45,433 bases of DNA from positions 1-45,433 of the forward strand of contig CACECJ010000006.1 in NCBI GenBank assembly GCA_902557935.1, read 5' to 3'. The stretch is from an uncultured Pelagibacteraceae bacterium (lineage in GTDB: Bacteria; Pseudomonadota; Alphaproteobacteria; Pelagibacterales; Pelagibacteraceae). Positions 37,168 through 43,959 of the stretch are shown piece after piece; the stretch's first letter is position 1, and every line of letters starts with the position of its first letter. A program made the translations under genes and the position numbers. The notes below the pieces were generated by a model. The model was not told where the DNA came from. It did no database searches and saw nothing but the letters and a program-made list of their open reading frames with translations.

Positions 37168-37686
37168 TTATTTTTTTTTATTTTTGCCATCTTTTTCCAA
37201 TAGAGCAGCTTTTCGAAGTATAGTAGAACGTAGTTCAGAAACTATTTTATTGTCTGAAAGTAAGGAAATTCTACAATCAGTTTGTTTAACACATTTTTTT
37301 TTATGCACTATAACTTTAAGGCTATCAGTTCGAACTTCATTTGATAAAAATCTTAAAGAAATTTTAATTGACTCATTATTTCCACCGTCTGAATACCAGT
37401 CCGAAATAATTATTCCTCCTGAATAATCAACTGTGGTTAGTGGAAGGAAATCTAGAGTTTCGAGTGAAGCTCTCCACATTGGATTTGAAGTGCTAAATTC
37501 ATAAGTCGTACCTCTTTTAATTGCATTACCTAAAGACACTCCTCTTCCCTCTTTAATATTTTTTCTAGCCCTGTCTTCTGCTTTTGTAGGCGTATCTCTT
37601 GATGGAGTATATTTAAAACCTCCGCATGAATTCATGACAAATAATGATAGAATTATAAAAAATACTGTAAATTTGAAATTTTGCAT
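37168..37686 (-). CDS. DUF3576 putative lipoprotein
   Basis: A 172-residue exported protein with a signal peptide and lipobox VMNSCGGFK (Cys21). The rest matches DUF3576, a family found in alphaproteobacteria beside leuS: IKEGRGVSLGNAIKRGTTYE near residue 45, NPMWRASLETLDFLPL near 69 and the IISDWY motif near 91. Function is unknown; a link to outer-membrane assembly is suggested only by the company of lptE. Confidence 0.85.
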   Translation of the reverse strand: MQNFKFTVFFIILSLFVMNSCGGFKYTPSRDTPTKAEDRARKNIKEGRGVSLGNAIKRGTTYEFSTSNPMWRASLETLDFLPLTTVDYSGGIIISDWYSDGGNNESIKISLRFLSNEVRTDSLKVIVHKKKCVKQTDCRISLLSDNKIVSELRSTILRKAALLEKDGKNKKK

Positions 37687-37902
37687 ATTAAAGTTCTTAA
37701 AATAAACGTTATGGTTTAAAAAAACTACTATTTCTTAAAAAATACACGTGAATTAGGGTTTTTTTAAGTGTTGCTTAAATACAACAAATCAAAGAAAAAC
37801 CAAGCTTTTGTTAAATAAAAGAGGCAAAAAGGCAATAAAACCTTAAGTTACACACGTTAATTTAATTTAAATTAATAATTTAACATAACATAAAGGAAAA
37901 AT
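37687..37902. promoter_or_regulatory. Divergent regulatory spacer upstream of the porin
   Basis: This 216-bp spacer is the second longest in the window. It holds a short inverted repeat TGTTG-N8-CAACA at 37769-37786, a partial parS-like ATACACGTGAAT near 37743-37754, and a TTGTTA hexamer at 37808 without a clear -10. A Shine-Dalgarno AAAGGA lies at 37892-37897, 5 bp before the ATG. The length suggests a long, regulated leader on the porin mRNA, but no known riboswitch is recognised. Confidence 0.45.
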
Positions 37903-39003
37903 ATGAAAAATATAATGAAATACATGTTAGTTGCACTAACAGCATTTTCTTTTTCAGTAGCAAACGCTGGTGAATTATCAGTAACTGGTTCTGCTAAAGC
38001 TTCATACGCAATCACTTCAAGTGATTCTTCTGTTGCTAAAATTGAACAAGGAAAAGGCTTAGGAGTTGCTAACGAATTTACACTTTCTGCATCAGGTGAG
38101 TTAGACAACGGTATGTCATGGAGCTATGCTCAAGACATCGATGACGCAACTGTGCAGGATGATGGTAAACTAACCTTAACAGGTGGTTTCGGTACCGTAG
38201 GTATTTTTGTTTCTGAAGGTGGATTAGAGTCAGTTAACGCTGCTTCACAATCAGTAATATCAAGACCATCAGACACATCATACAAAGAAAAAATGTTTGA
38301 TAACTTTAACCTAAGTGGAATGAATACAATTCAATACCACACTCCAGCAGACTTATTACCATTTGGTATTACGGCTAAGGTAGCATACGCTCCTTCGTCT
38401 TCATCTGCTGCAGCTAAAAACAACAGCTACAAAGCTGGTGGTAAAGCTAACGTAGGAGGCTTTACAGCTGCAACAACTGCAACTGCAACAGCTGACAACG
38501 TGTTCGGACAAACAGCTGCAATGGGACAATCAGCAACTCACTACAGAGTTGATGCATCTCCAATTGATGGCTTAAAAGTTGGTGCCGACTACGTAGACTA
38601 CAGTGGAGTACAAGGTGCTACAGCACAAGGACCTGAGTCAGGTGCATATTACGCTACATACGCTTTTGGACCAGCAACAATTGGTTACTCAAAAGGTTTC
38701 GCAGCGACAGCATTAGCTACAGGTGCAGGTGCTACAGTGTTAGAGTCAATTGAATCTACAAAGATGTCAATTTCTGCTAACATAAATGACAACTTCTCAG
38801 TTTCTTACGAAGAAGAGACGTCAAACCCTGACTACGTAACAGCTGCTTCAGCTAATTACGAGTTAGAGTCTACAGGTATTCAAGCAGCTTACACAATGGG
38901 TGGAATGACTCTTGCGATAGCTATGAATAACCACGAGAATTCAAGGTACGTAGAAAATAACGACGTACAAGATACAGTATTCTCAGTAGCAATGGCGTTT
39001 TAA
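37903..39003 (+). CDS. Outer-membrane porin (SAR11 type)
   Basis: A 366-residue exported beta-barrel protein. The signal peptide MKNIMKYMLVALTAFSFSVA-NA is followed by GELSVTGSAKASYAI, and the chain ends in phenylalanine (VFSVAMAF), the usual BAM signal. The mature protein is rich in Ala, Ser, Thr and Gly with alternating aromatic residues, and Cys is absent. Codon use is strongly biased to AAC, TAC and GCT/GCA, unlike nearly all neighbours, which indicates very high expression. The good Shine-Dalgarno and strong terminator fit this. The transported solute is unknown. Confidence 0.88.
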   Translation: MKNIMKYMLVALTAFSFSVANAGELSVTGSAKASYAITSSDSSVAKIEQGKGLGVANEFTLSASGELDNGMSWSYAQDIDDATVQDDGKLTLTGGFGTVGIFVSEGGLESVNAASQSVISRPSDTSYKEKMFDNFNLSGMNTIQYHTPADLLPFGITAKVAYAPSSSSAAAKNNSYKAGGKANVGGFTAATTATATADNVFGQTAAMGQSATHYRVDASPIDGLKVGADYVDYSGVQGATAQGPESGAYYATYAFGPATIGYSKGFAATALATGAGATVLESIESTKMSISANINDNFSVSYEEETSNPDYVTAASANYELESTGIQAAYTMGGMTLAIAMNNHENSRYVENNDVQDTVFSVAMAF

Positions 39004-39020
39004 TTAACGTAGGACTACAA

Positions 39021-39590
39021 TTAGAAAAGCCGGCTAATTATTTTAGCCGGCTTTTTTTTTATCTCACTTAAAATAGCAAAACCTGTACAGTTTACGTTTT
39101 TAAGACTATTAAGATTATTTTCTTTTATTCCACCAAGCGGAATAAGTTTCTTGGAATAATGCAAGTAATAATTAAACTTTACAACACCTAGAAAAGTTTT
39201 TTTATCGTAATCAACCTGAAATAATTTTGATAATAATATTTCACTACAACCTTGGACATTCTTTTGATTAATTTCTCTAATATTGTGAGCTGAACCCATT
39301 ATTTTAAAAGTTTTTTTTCTTAAATTTAGAAACTTTAAATCTTTATTGAATGATGAAATATATATGCCGTCTGCTTTCAACCGTGTAGCTAATTTCTGAT
39401 CATTAGCAATAAAAAACTTTACCTGTTTTATTCTACAAGTGTTTCGGAATCTTTTTAAGCTATCGAAATCTTCAATTTTTGAGTTGTTTCTATAAATAAC
39501 TGTAAATTTATTTATTTTTTTAATTTTTTTAAAATCAAAATCTTTTATATTCTCTATTATTAAAAAATATTTACTTTTAAATGCAAACAT
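39021..39590 (-). CDS. Thiamine-phosphate-synthase-like (ThiE/TenI fold) protein, divergent
   Basis: A 189-residue protein that fits the ThiE/TenI TIM-barrel pattern: FIANDQKLATRLKADGIYI near residue 65 (the ND...ADGxH region), GSAHNIREI near 104 and LIPLGGIKENN near 156. The pyrophosphate-binding segment is altered to LSKLFQVDYDKKTFLGVVKF, so true ThiE activity is uncertain. The start is placed at ATG 39590, directly against the yggS ATG on the other strand; an in-frame ATG at 39617 would overlap yggS by 27 bp. Its last codons lie in the porin terminator. Confidence 0.7.
   Translation of the reverse strand: MFAFKSKYFLIIENIKDFDFKKIKKINKFTVIYRNNSKIEDFDSLKRFRNTCRIKQVKFFIANDQKLATRLKADGIYISSFNKDLKFLNLRKKTFKIMGSAHNIREINQKNVQGCSEILLSKLFQVDYDKKTFLGVVKFNYYLHYSKKLIPLGGIKENNLNSLKNVNCTGFAILSEIKKKPAKIISRLF
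39025..39060 (+). terminator. Intrinsic terminator of the porin gene, inside the 3' end of the opposite gene
   Basis: A 12-bp stem AAAAGCCGGCTA / TAGCCGGCTTTT (39025-39036 and 39044-39055) with a 7-nt loop, followed by more T. It starts 22 bp after the porin stop. The same bases encode the last residues of the convergent thiamine-phosphate-synthase-like gene. Confidence 0.93.
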
Positions 39591-40241
39591 ATGAATACAA
39601 TAATTGAAAGGTATCAAAAAATAAAATCTAATATTTTAGATTTAAACTCACCAAAATCTGTAAATATAGTAGCAATTAGCAAAACATTTCCGATGAGTCA
39701 CGTCAAACCTTTATTGGATTTTGGTCACATTCATTTTGGTGAGAACAAAGTGCAAGAAGCCAAGCATAAGTGGACTGAAGTGAGAAAAATAAATACCAAT
39801 TTTAAATTACATATGGTTGGCAGATTACAAAGTAATAAAGCTAAAGATGCAATCAAAACTTTTGATTACATACATTCTTTAGACAGTCAAAAACTTGCAG
39901 ATATTCTATCTAAACATCAAATCGAAACCAATAAATTTTTAAAATATTTTATTCAGGTAAACATTGGAAACGAACTTCAAAAATCTGGGATACCGCCAAC
40001 TGAGCTAGAGAGTTTTTTTAATTATTGTCGAAATGAAAAAAAATTAAATATCCAAGGTCTAATGATAATTCCACCTAACGATAACAATCCAACAAAATAT
40101 TTTGATTCCATTAATAAATTAAACAGCTCTTTAGGTTTAAAAGAGTTAAGTATGGGCATGTCCTCAGATTACAAAGAAGCAATTATTAATAATTCTACTT
40201 TTATTAGAGTAGGAAGCTTAATTTTTGGTAATAGAACTTAA
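39591..40241 (+). CDS. yggS: PLP homeostasis protein YggS/PROSC
   Basis: A 216-residue PLP-binding protein that helps balance vitamin B6 vitamers. The PLP-lysine lies in VAISKTFPMSHVKPLLDFG near residue 28, followed by HFGENKVQEAKHKW, HMVGRLQSNKAKDA and the phosphate-binding SMGMSSDYKEAI and IRVGSLIFG near the end. No leader sequence exists upstream: the ATG abuts that of the minus-strand gene. The end overlaps the L,D-transpeptidase gene by 4 bp. Confidence 0.96.
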   Translation: MNTIIERYQKIKSNILDLNSPKSVNIVAISKTFPMSHVKPLLDFGHIHFGENKVQEAKHKWTEVRKINTNFKLHMVGRLQSNKAKDAIKTFDYIHSLDSQKLADILSKHQIETNKFLKYFIQVNIGNELQKSGIPPTELESFFNYCRNEKKLNIQGLMIIPPNDNNPTKYFDSINKLNSSLGLKELSMGMSSDYKEAIINNSTFIRVGSLIFGNRT

Positions 40242-40729
40242 AGAATTATAACTTTTGTTTTTTTGTTTATAAATTTAACTATTTCTTTTAATTGTTTTTT
40301 AGATATTGCTAAACAGCCTTCCGTTTTTTCAAATTTTTTTTTTGCAACATGAATAAAAATTGCACTTCCTTTATTTTTCTTTATTGGGTTAGTATTGTAA
40401 TTTAATACTAAAATAATATCGTATATATTGTCTTTCCTATAAAGTTTTTCTGAGTTATATTTAAAAGGATACCTGATTAATCTATTATATTTTGAAGATT
40501 TTGAATCATTACACCATCCCATATTCTTTTTAATTTCTATTTTTTTAATTTTAGAAAAAAGTTTTTTTACTCTATCTTTTCTGTAAAATAATTGACTTAT
40601 TTTATAAGTACCTAAGGGTGTAATTAAATCTCCTTCTTTTTTCTTGTGTCCCACACCTTTTTTACCGTATGCACATTTTGCTTTTAAATTGCCAAAAAAT
40701 ATGTTTTTGTTTTTATAAACTATATGCAT
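40238..40729 (-). CDS. L,D-transpeptidase family (YkuD) protein without signal peptide
   Basis: A 163-residue protein of the YkuD-type catalytic family. The active-site region reads GSAIFIHVAKKKFEKTEGCL near residue 121, with the expected His and Cys. Upstream, GVGHKKKEGDLITPLGTYKI and MGWCNDSKSSKYNRLIRYPF match a conserved alphaproteobacterial subgroup. No signal peptide or anchor is seen, which is odd for an enzyme expected to act on periplasmic peptidoglycan. The ATG shares ATGCAT with the divergent regulator gene. Confidence 0.82.
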   Translation of the reverse strand: MHIVYKNKNIFFGNLKAKCAYGKKGVGHKKKEGDLITPLGTYKISQLFYRKDRVKKLFSKIKKIEIKKNMGWCNDSKSSKYNRLIRYPFKYNSEKLYRKDNIYDIILVLNYNTNPIKKNKGSAIFIHVAKKKFEKTEGCLAISKKQLKEIVKFINKKTKVIIL

Positions 40730-41320
40730 AAAATAAACGTTTATTTACAAGGTCCGGATAGTTTCATAAATACTTTAAACGAAATTAAACATTTCTTAAA
40801 GTTTAACTTATCTCGTAAAGAAAAAGATGTCATTATTTATCACTACGATTATTTGAAAGATAGAGATGTAAAAAATGAAATAAAAAAAGAAAATTGCATA
40901 AAAATATTGGCTACATTCAAAAGTGACAAACCCAATGCCTTATTTGATAATTACATTGAGCTTCCAGCATCCTTAAAAGAAATAAATGAAGTTGTAGAAA
41001 AAAGTTCTTCAAAAAAAAAATTTATTGAAAATTCTTCAATTAAAATAAAGGACTATATTTTAGATAAAAATGAAAGGAAGCTATCTAATAAAAAAAATAA
41101 GGTCGTATTAACAGAGAAAGAAATTCTACTTTTGGAGCTGCTTGTTTCAAATAATAAACCCATTACAAAAAATTTAATCTTATCAGAAGTTTGGCAATAT
41201 GCCGCTGATGCCGATACACATACCGTTGAAACGCATATTTATAGATTAAGAAAAAAAATTAATGATGTTTTTTCCGATGAAAAATTCATTTTGAATAATA
41301 AAGAGGGTTATTATATTTGA
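40724..41320 (+). CDS. OmpR/PhoB-type winged-helix regulator with degenerate receiver
   Basis: A 198-residue protein with a clear C-terminal winged-helix domain (residues 105-198): LTEKEILLLELLVSNNKPIT, ILSEVWQYAADADTHTVETH and IYRLRKKIND. The N-terminal 95 residues have the size of a receiver but lack the acidic pocket and phospho-Asp, so phosphorylation control is unlikely. The ATG lies in the palindrome ATGCAT shared with the L,D-transpeptidase; both proteins begin Met-His. The stop overlaps the ArfA-like start as TTGA. Confidence 0.85.
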   Translation: MHKINVYLQGPDSFINTLNEIKHFLKFNLSRKEKDVIIYHYDYLKDRDVKNEIKKENCIKILATFKSDKPNALFDNYIELPASLKEINEVVEKSSSKKKFIENSSIKIKDYILDKNERKLSNKKNKVVLTEKEILLLELLVSNNKPITKNLILSEVWQYAADADTHTVETHIYRLRKKINDVFSDEKFILNNKEGYYI

Positions 41321-41424
41321 AAAAAAGAAATAAATATGCCTTTGATTTATTTTCTAAGAAGTATCGTAAGAGAGTTATCAGGCCAAAAAAAGGTAAAGGA
41401 AGTTTTAAAAGAAAAAAAAAATAA
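41317..41424 (+). CDS. arfA: ArfA-like alternative ribosome-rescue peptide, 35 residues
   Basis: A very small basic protein starting at TTG 41317, inside the regulator stop codon (TTGA). Its second half, YRKRVIRPKKGKGSFKRK, aligns without gaps to E. coli ArfA FRQRVEKNKKGKGSYMRK, the segment that enters the empty mRNA channel. ArfA recruits RF2 to ribosomes stalled on nonstop mRNA. The N-terminal part is shorter than in E. coli. The last codons are a run of ten A before TAA, and the convergent pfkB stop begins 1 bp later. The TTG start and the function are inferences from the match. Confidence 0.72.
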   Translation: MKKRNKYAFDLFSKKYRKRVIRPKKGKGSFKRKKK

Positions 41425-41425
41425 T

Positions 41426-42355
41426 CTAATTTAGTCTTGCACCGATATTTTGAATAATTTTTGAGGACATTTCTGTACCTTTTTCAAGACTTTCTTTAAT
41501 TGATTTCCTATTTATTAAGCCATGAAGAAAACCACCCGCAAATAAATCCCCAGCTCCAGTCAAATCTACTATCTTAAGATTTTTCCTCGCTTCACATTCT
41601 ATTACGTTATCATTTTCAATTGCTAATGCCCCTTTATCTCCTCTAGTTATGACTACAAGCTTTTTCAATTTTTTTGAAAATTCAATAACTTCCTCTATTT
41701 TTTTTGCACTTATCAAAGACATGATTTCTTGTTCATTCGCAAAAGTAATATCTAAGTTATTTTTTACTAATTCTAAAAAATTATTTTTATGTCTTTCAAC
41801 GCAAAATAAATCAGAAAGCGACATAGCTACTTTATTGGAACTTTTAATAGCTTTATCAAAAGCTTTTCTTGGTTCCCCCTCATCCCATAAATAACCCTCT
41901 AGAAATAAAAGCTCGCTCTGCTTTACAGCATTAATGTCAATATCTTTTTCATTAATTTTACCTGCTGTTCCTAAAAAAGTTACCATCGTTCTTTCAGAGT
42001 CAGGTGTAATTAGAATAAGACAAGTACCAGTTGGAATTAATTCTTTTTTCTTTGAATAAAAATAATCTACGTTTTCTCTCTTTAACCCATCCTCATATTT
42101 TTTACCTAACTCATCATCACTTACCTTACCAATAAAACCTACTTTATTTCCTAGTTGAGATAGACTGACAATAGAATTCGCAACAGATCCACCTGAAATT
42201 GTTTCTTCAATATTGAGATTAGACAGTAGTTTTTTAAATTCATCTTCATTCACTAATTTCATAGTACTTTTAGTTAAAGAATTTTGTTTAATAAAACTTT
42301 CATCTACTTTGCAGATAACGTCAACGATTGCATTTCCAATACCTAAAATTTTCAT
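41426..42355 (-). CDS. PfkB-family sugar/nucleoside kinase (adenosine-kinase-like)
   Basis: A 309-residue ribokinase-fold enzyme. It has ILGIGNAIVDVICKVDESF at the N terminus, GGSVANSIVSLSQLGNKVGF near residue 55 and the PfkB signature DLTGAGDLFAGGFLHG near 265-280, with the catalytic Asp in GAGD. The overall pattern is nearest to adenosine kinase-like proteins common in alphaproteobacteria, but the substrate is not proven. It lies 5 bp after nth and ends 1 bp from the ArfA-like gene. Confidence 0.9.
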   Translation of the reverse strand: MKILGIGNAIVDVICKVDESFIKQNSLTKSTMKLVNEDEFKKLLSNLNIEETISGGSVANSIVSLSQLGNKVGFIGKVSDDELGKKYEDGLKRENVDYFYSKKKELIPTGTCLILITPDSERTMVTFLGTAGKINEKDIDINAVKQSELLFLEGYLWDEGEPRKAFDKAIKSSNKVAMSLSDLFCVERHKNNFLELVKNNLDITFANEQEIMSLISAKKIEEVIEFSKKLKKLVVITRGDKGALAIENDNVIECEARKNLKIVDLTGAGDLFAGGFLHGLINRKSIKESLEKGTEMSSKIIQNIGARLN

Positions 42356-42360
42356 AAAAT

Positions 42361-43014
42361 TTATGCTTTCAAGGTTTTTACTGGTTTTTTTCTATTTGGA
42401 TAACAGCTTTTACAAATTTTACAAGTTATTCCATAACAATCTCTAGCTTTACAAAATTCACGTCCGTACCAAATTATTTGAAGATGAAGTTTATTCCAAA
42501 GTTTTTTGGGAAAAATATTTTTTAAATCTTTCTCTGTTTGTACAACATTTTTTCCATTTGTTAGGCCCCACCTTTGAGCAAGCCTATGGATATGAGTATC
42601 AACCGGAAAAGCAGGGTAACCAAAACCTTGAGACATTACCACGCTAGCAGTTTTATGTCCCACTCCAGGCAGTTGTTCAAGTTCCTCATAAGTTTTTGGC
42701 ACCTTACCATCATGTTTTTCGATCAAATTTTTAGATAAGTAAAAAATACTTTTAGCTTTTACTCTAAAAATTCCAATTTTTTTTATTAGAATTTCTATTT
42801 TTTTCCTTCCTAATTTTACAAAATGCTCTGGCTTAAAATACTTCGGGTAGATATTTTTAGTAACATTATTAACATTTACATCAGTGCATTGAGCTGAAAG
42901 CAACACAGATACTAAAAGTGTAAATGTATTTTTATAATTAAGTGGAATTGGGACTTTAGGATAAGTCTTGTTTAATATCTTAATGATAATTTTAGATTTT
43001 TTTTTGCTATTCAC
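42361..43014 (-). CDS. nth: Endonuclease III
   Basis: A 217-residue DNA glycosylase/AP lyase for oxidised pyrimidines. It has LLSAQCTDVNVNNVTKNIY near residue 35, the helix-hairpin-helix LEQLPGVGHKTASVVM with the catalytic Lys near 120, and VDTHIHRLAQRWGL with the catalytic Asp. The C-terminal Cys cluster reads CKARDCYGITCKICKSC, so the spacing differs from the usual C-x6-C-x2-C-x5-C of the 4Fe-4S form. It overlaps dapB by 4 bp. Confidence 0.94.
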   Translation of the reverse strand: MNSKKKSKIIIKILNKTYPKVPIPLNYKNTFTLLVSVLLSAQCTDVNVNNVTKNIYPKYFKPEHFVKLGRKKIEILIKKIGIFRVKAKSIFYLSKNLIEKHDGKVPKTYEELEQLPGVGHKTASVVMSQGFGYPAFPVDTHIHRLAQRWGLTNGKNVVQTEKDLKNIFPKKLWNKLHLQIIWYGREFCKARDCYGITCKICKSCYPNRKKPVKTLKA

Positions 43015-43787
43015 TTAAAATTTAGAAGGTCTCTCATTGAGTAAAGACCTGATTTCTTATTGAATAACCATTTAGCTGCAGTAAGAGCACCTTCAGAATA
43101 AAGAGCTCTATCAAAAGACTCATGACTCAATTTTACAACTTCTTTTCCGCTAGAAAAAATTACCTCATGCTCTCCGATCACCTCACCTTTTCTAATTGAG
43201 TTAAAATTAATTTTATTCCCGTAGGGAAATGTTTTTTTATTTAAAAATTTCTTACCAAGAATACTATAAAATTCCTTATTTTTGCCTTTGGCAATTCCTT
43301 TTCCTAACATCAACGCAGTACCAGACGGGTAGTCTCTTTTATGTTTATGATGAACTTCATAAACTTTACTCAAAAAACTTTTGCCAAGAGATCTTGATGT
43401 AATTTCTGTCAAATACATTAAAAGATTAACACCTAAGCTCATATTTCCAGCTTTTAATATCGCAATTTTTTTTGAAAATTTTTTTATTAGATTGTCCTCT
43501 TTTTTTGTAAATCCTGTTGTGCCTATTACCACTTTCTTTTTCAGTTTTACTGCGATTTTAAGAATTTCTAATGTACATTTTGGGGTGGTAAAATCTATAA
43601 TTACATTAGTTTTTTTAAAGGCACTTATTGAATTAATCTCAGGTTTAATTCCTAAGATTTTTCTGCTAATTTTTCTATTTTCAGTAAAGGAAACAAGTTT
43701 AAAATTCTTGTTTTTATCAGCTGATTTAATGAGTTGCTGACCCATTCTACCCATGCATCCTGATATAGTTAAACTAATTTTTTTCAT
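43011..43787 (-). CDS. dapB: 4-hydroxy-tetrahydrodipicolinate reductase
   Basis: DapB makes tetrahydrodipicolinate on the path to meso-diaminopimelate and lysine. The 258-residue protein has the nucleotide-binding ISGCMGRMGQQLIKS at the N terminus, VIDFTTP near residue 78, VIGTTGFTKKE near 91 and the active-site EVHHKHKRDYPSGTALMLG near 148. It follows a 55-residue membrane-protein gene with a TAATG junction, in the dnaK-dnaJ-orf-dapB-nth-pfkB run. Confidence 0.97.
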   Translation of the reverse strand: MKKISLTISGCMGRMGQQLIKSADKNKNFKLVSFTENRKISRKILGIKPEINSISAFKKTNVIIDFTTPKCTLEILKIAVKLKKKVVIGTTGFTKKEDNLIKKFSKKIAILKAGNMSLGVNLLMYLTEITSRSLGKSFLSKVYEVHHKHKRDYPSGTALMLGKGIAKGKNKEFYSILGKKFLNKKTFPYGNKINFNSIRKGEVIGEHEVIFSSGKEVVKLSHESFDRALYSEGALTAAKWLFNKKSGLYSMRDLLNFK

Positions 43788-43954
43788 TATCTAATCAAAT
43801 AAGTAAATACAATAATCACTAGGACAACTATAGTCCAGATAGATAAATTTCTTAAAAATTGTTTTAACTTATTATTGGTGGATAAAAAACCAGGTAAGAT
43901 TAAAGCAAGCACTGCAATAAGAAATATTGCAGACATAATTTGATCAGTTTCCAT
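43787..43954 (-). CDS. Small two-helix membrane protein between dnaJ and dapB, 55 residues
   Basis: A short gene starting at ATG 43954, 5 bp after the dnaJ stop, and ending with TAA that overlaps the dapB ATG by one base. The protein begins METDQIMSAIFLIAVLALIL and has two hydrophobic segments (residues 7-25 and 37-54) joined by a basic loop, LSTNNKLKQFLRN. The coupling on both sides and a frame free of stops argue that it is translated. It has some resemblance to the N-terminal anchor of alphaproteobacterial retropepsin-like proteases, but that is speculative. Function unknown. Confidence 0.75.
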   Translation of the reverse strand: METDQIMSAIFLIAVLALILPGFLSTNNKLKQFLRNLSIWTIVVLVIIVFTYLIR

Positions 43955-43959
43955 CAAAA

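Noticed and set aside
37743-37754. ATACACGTGAAT as a third parS site
   Set aside because: Only 9 of 12 core positions match, compared with perfect cores in rsmG.
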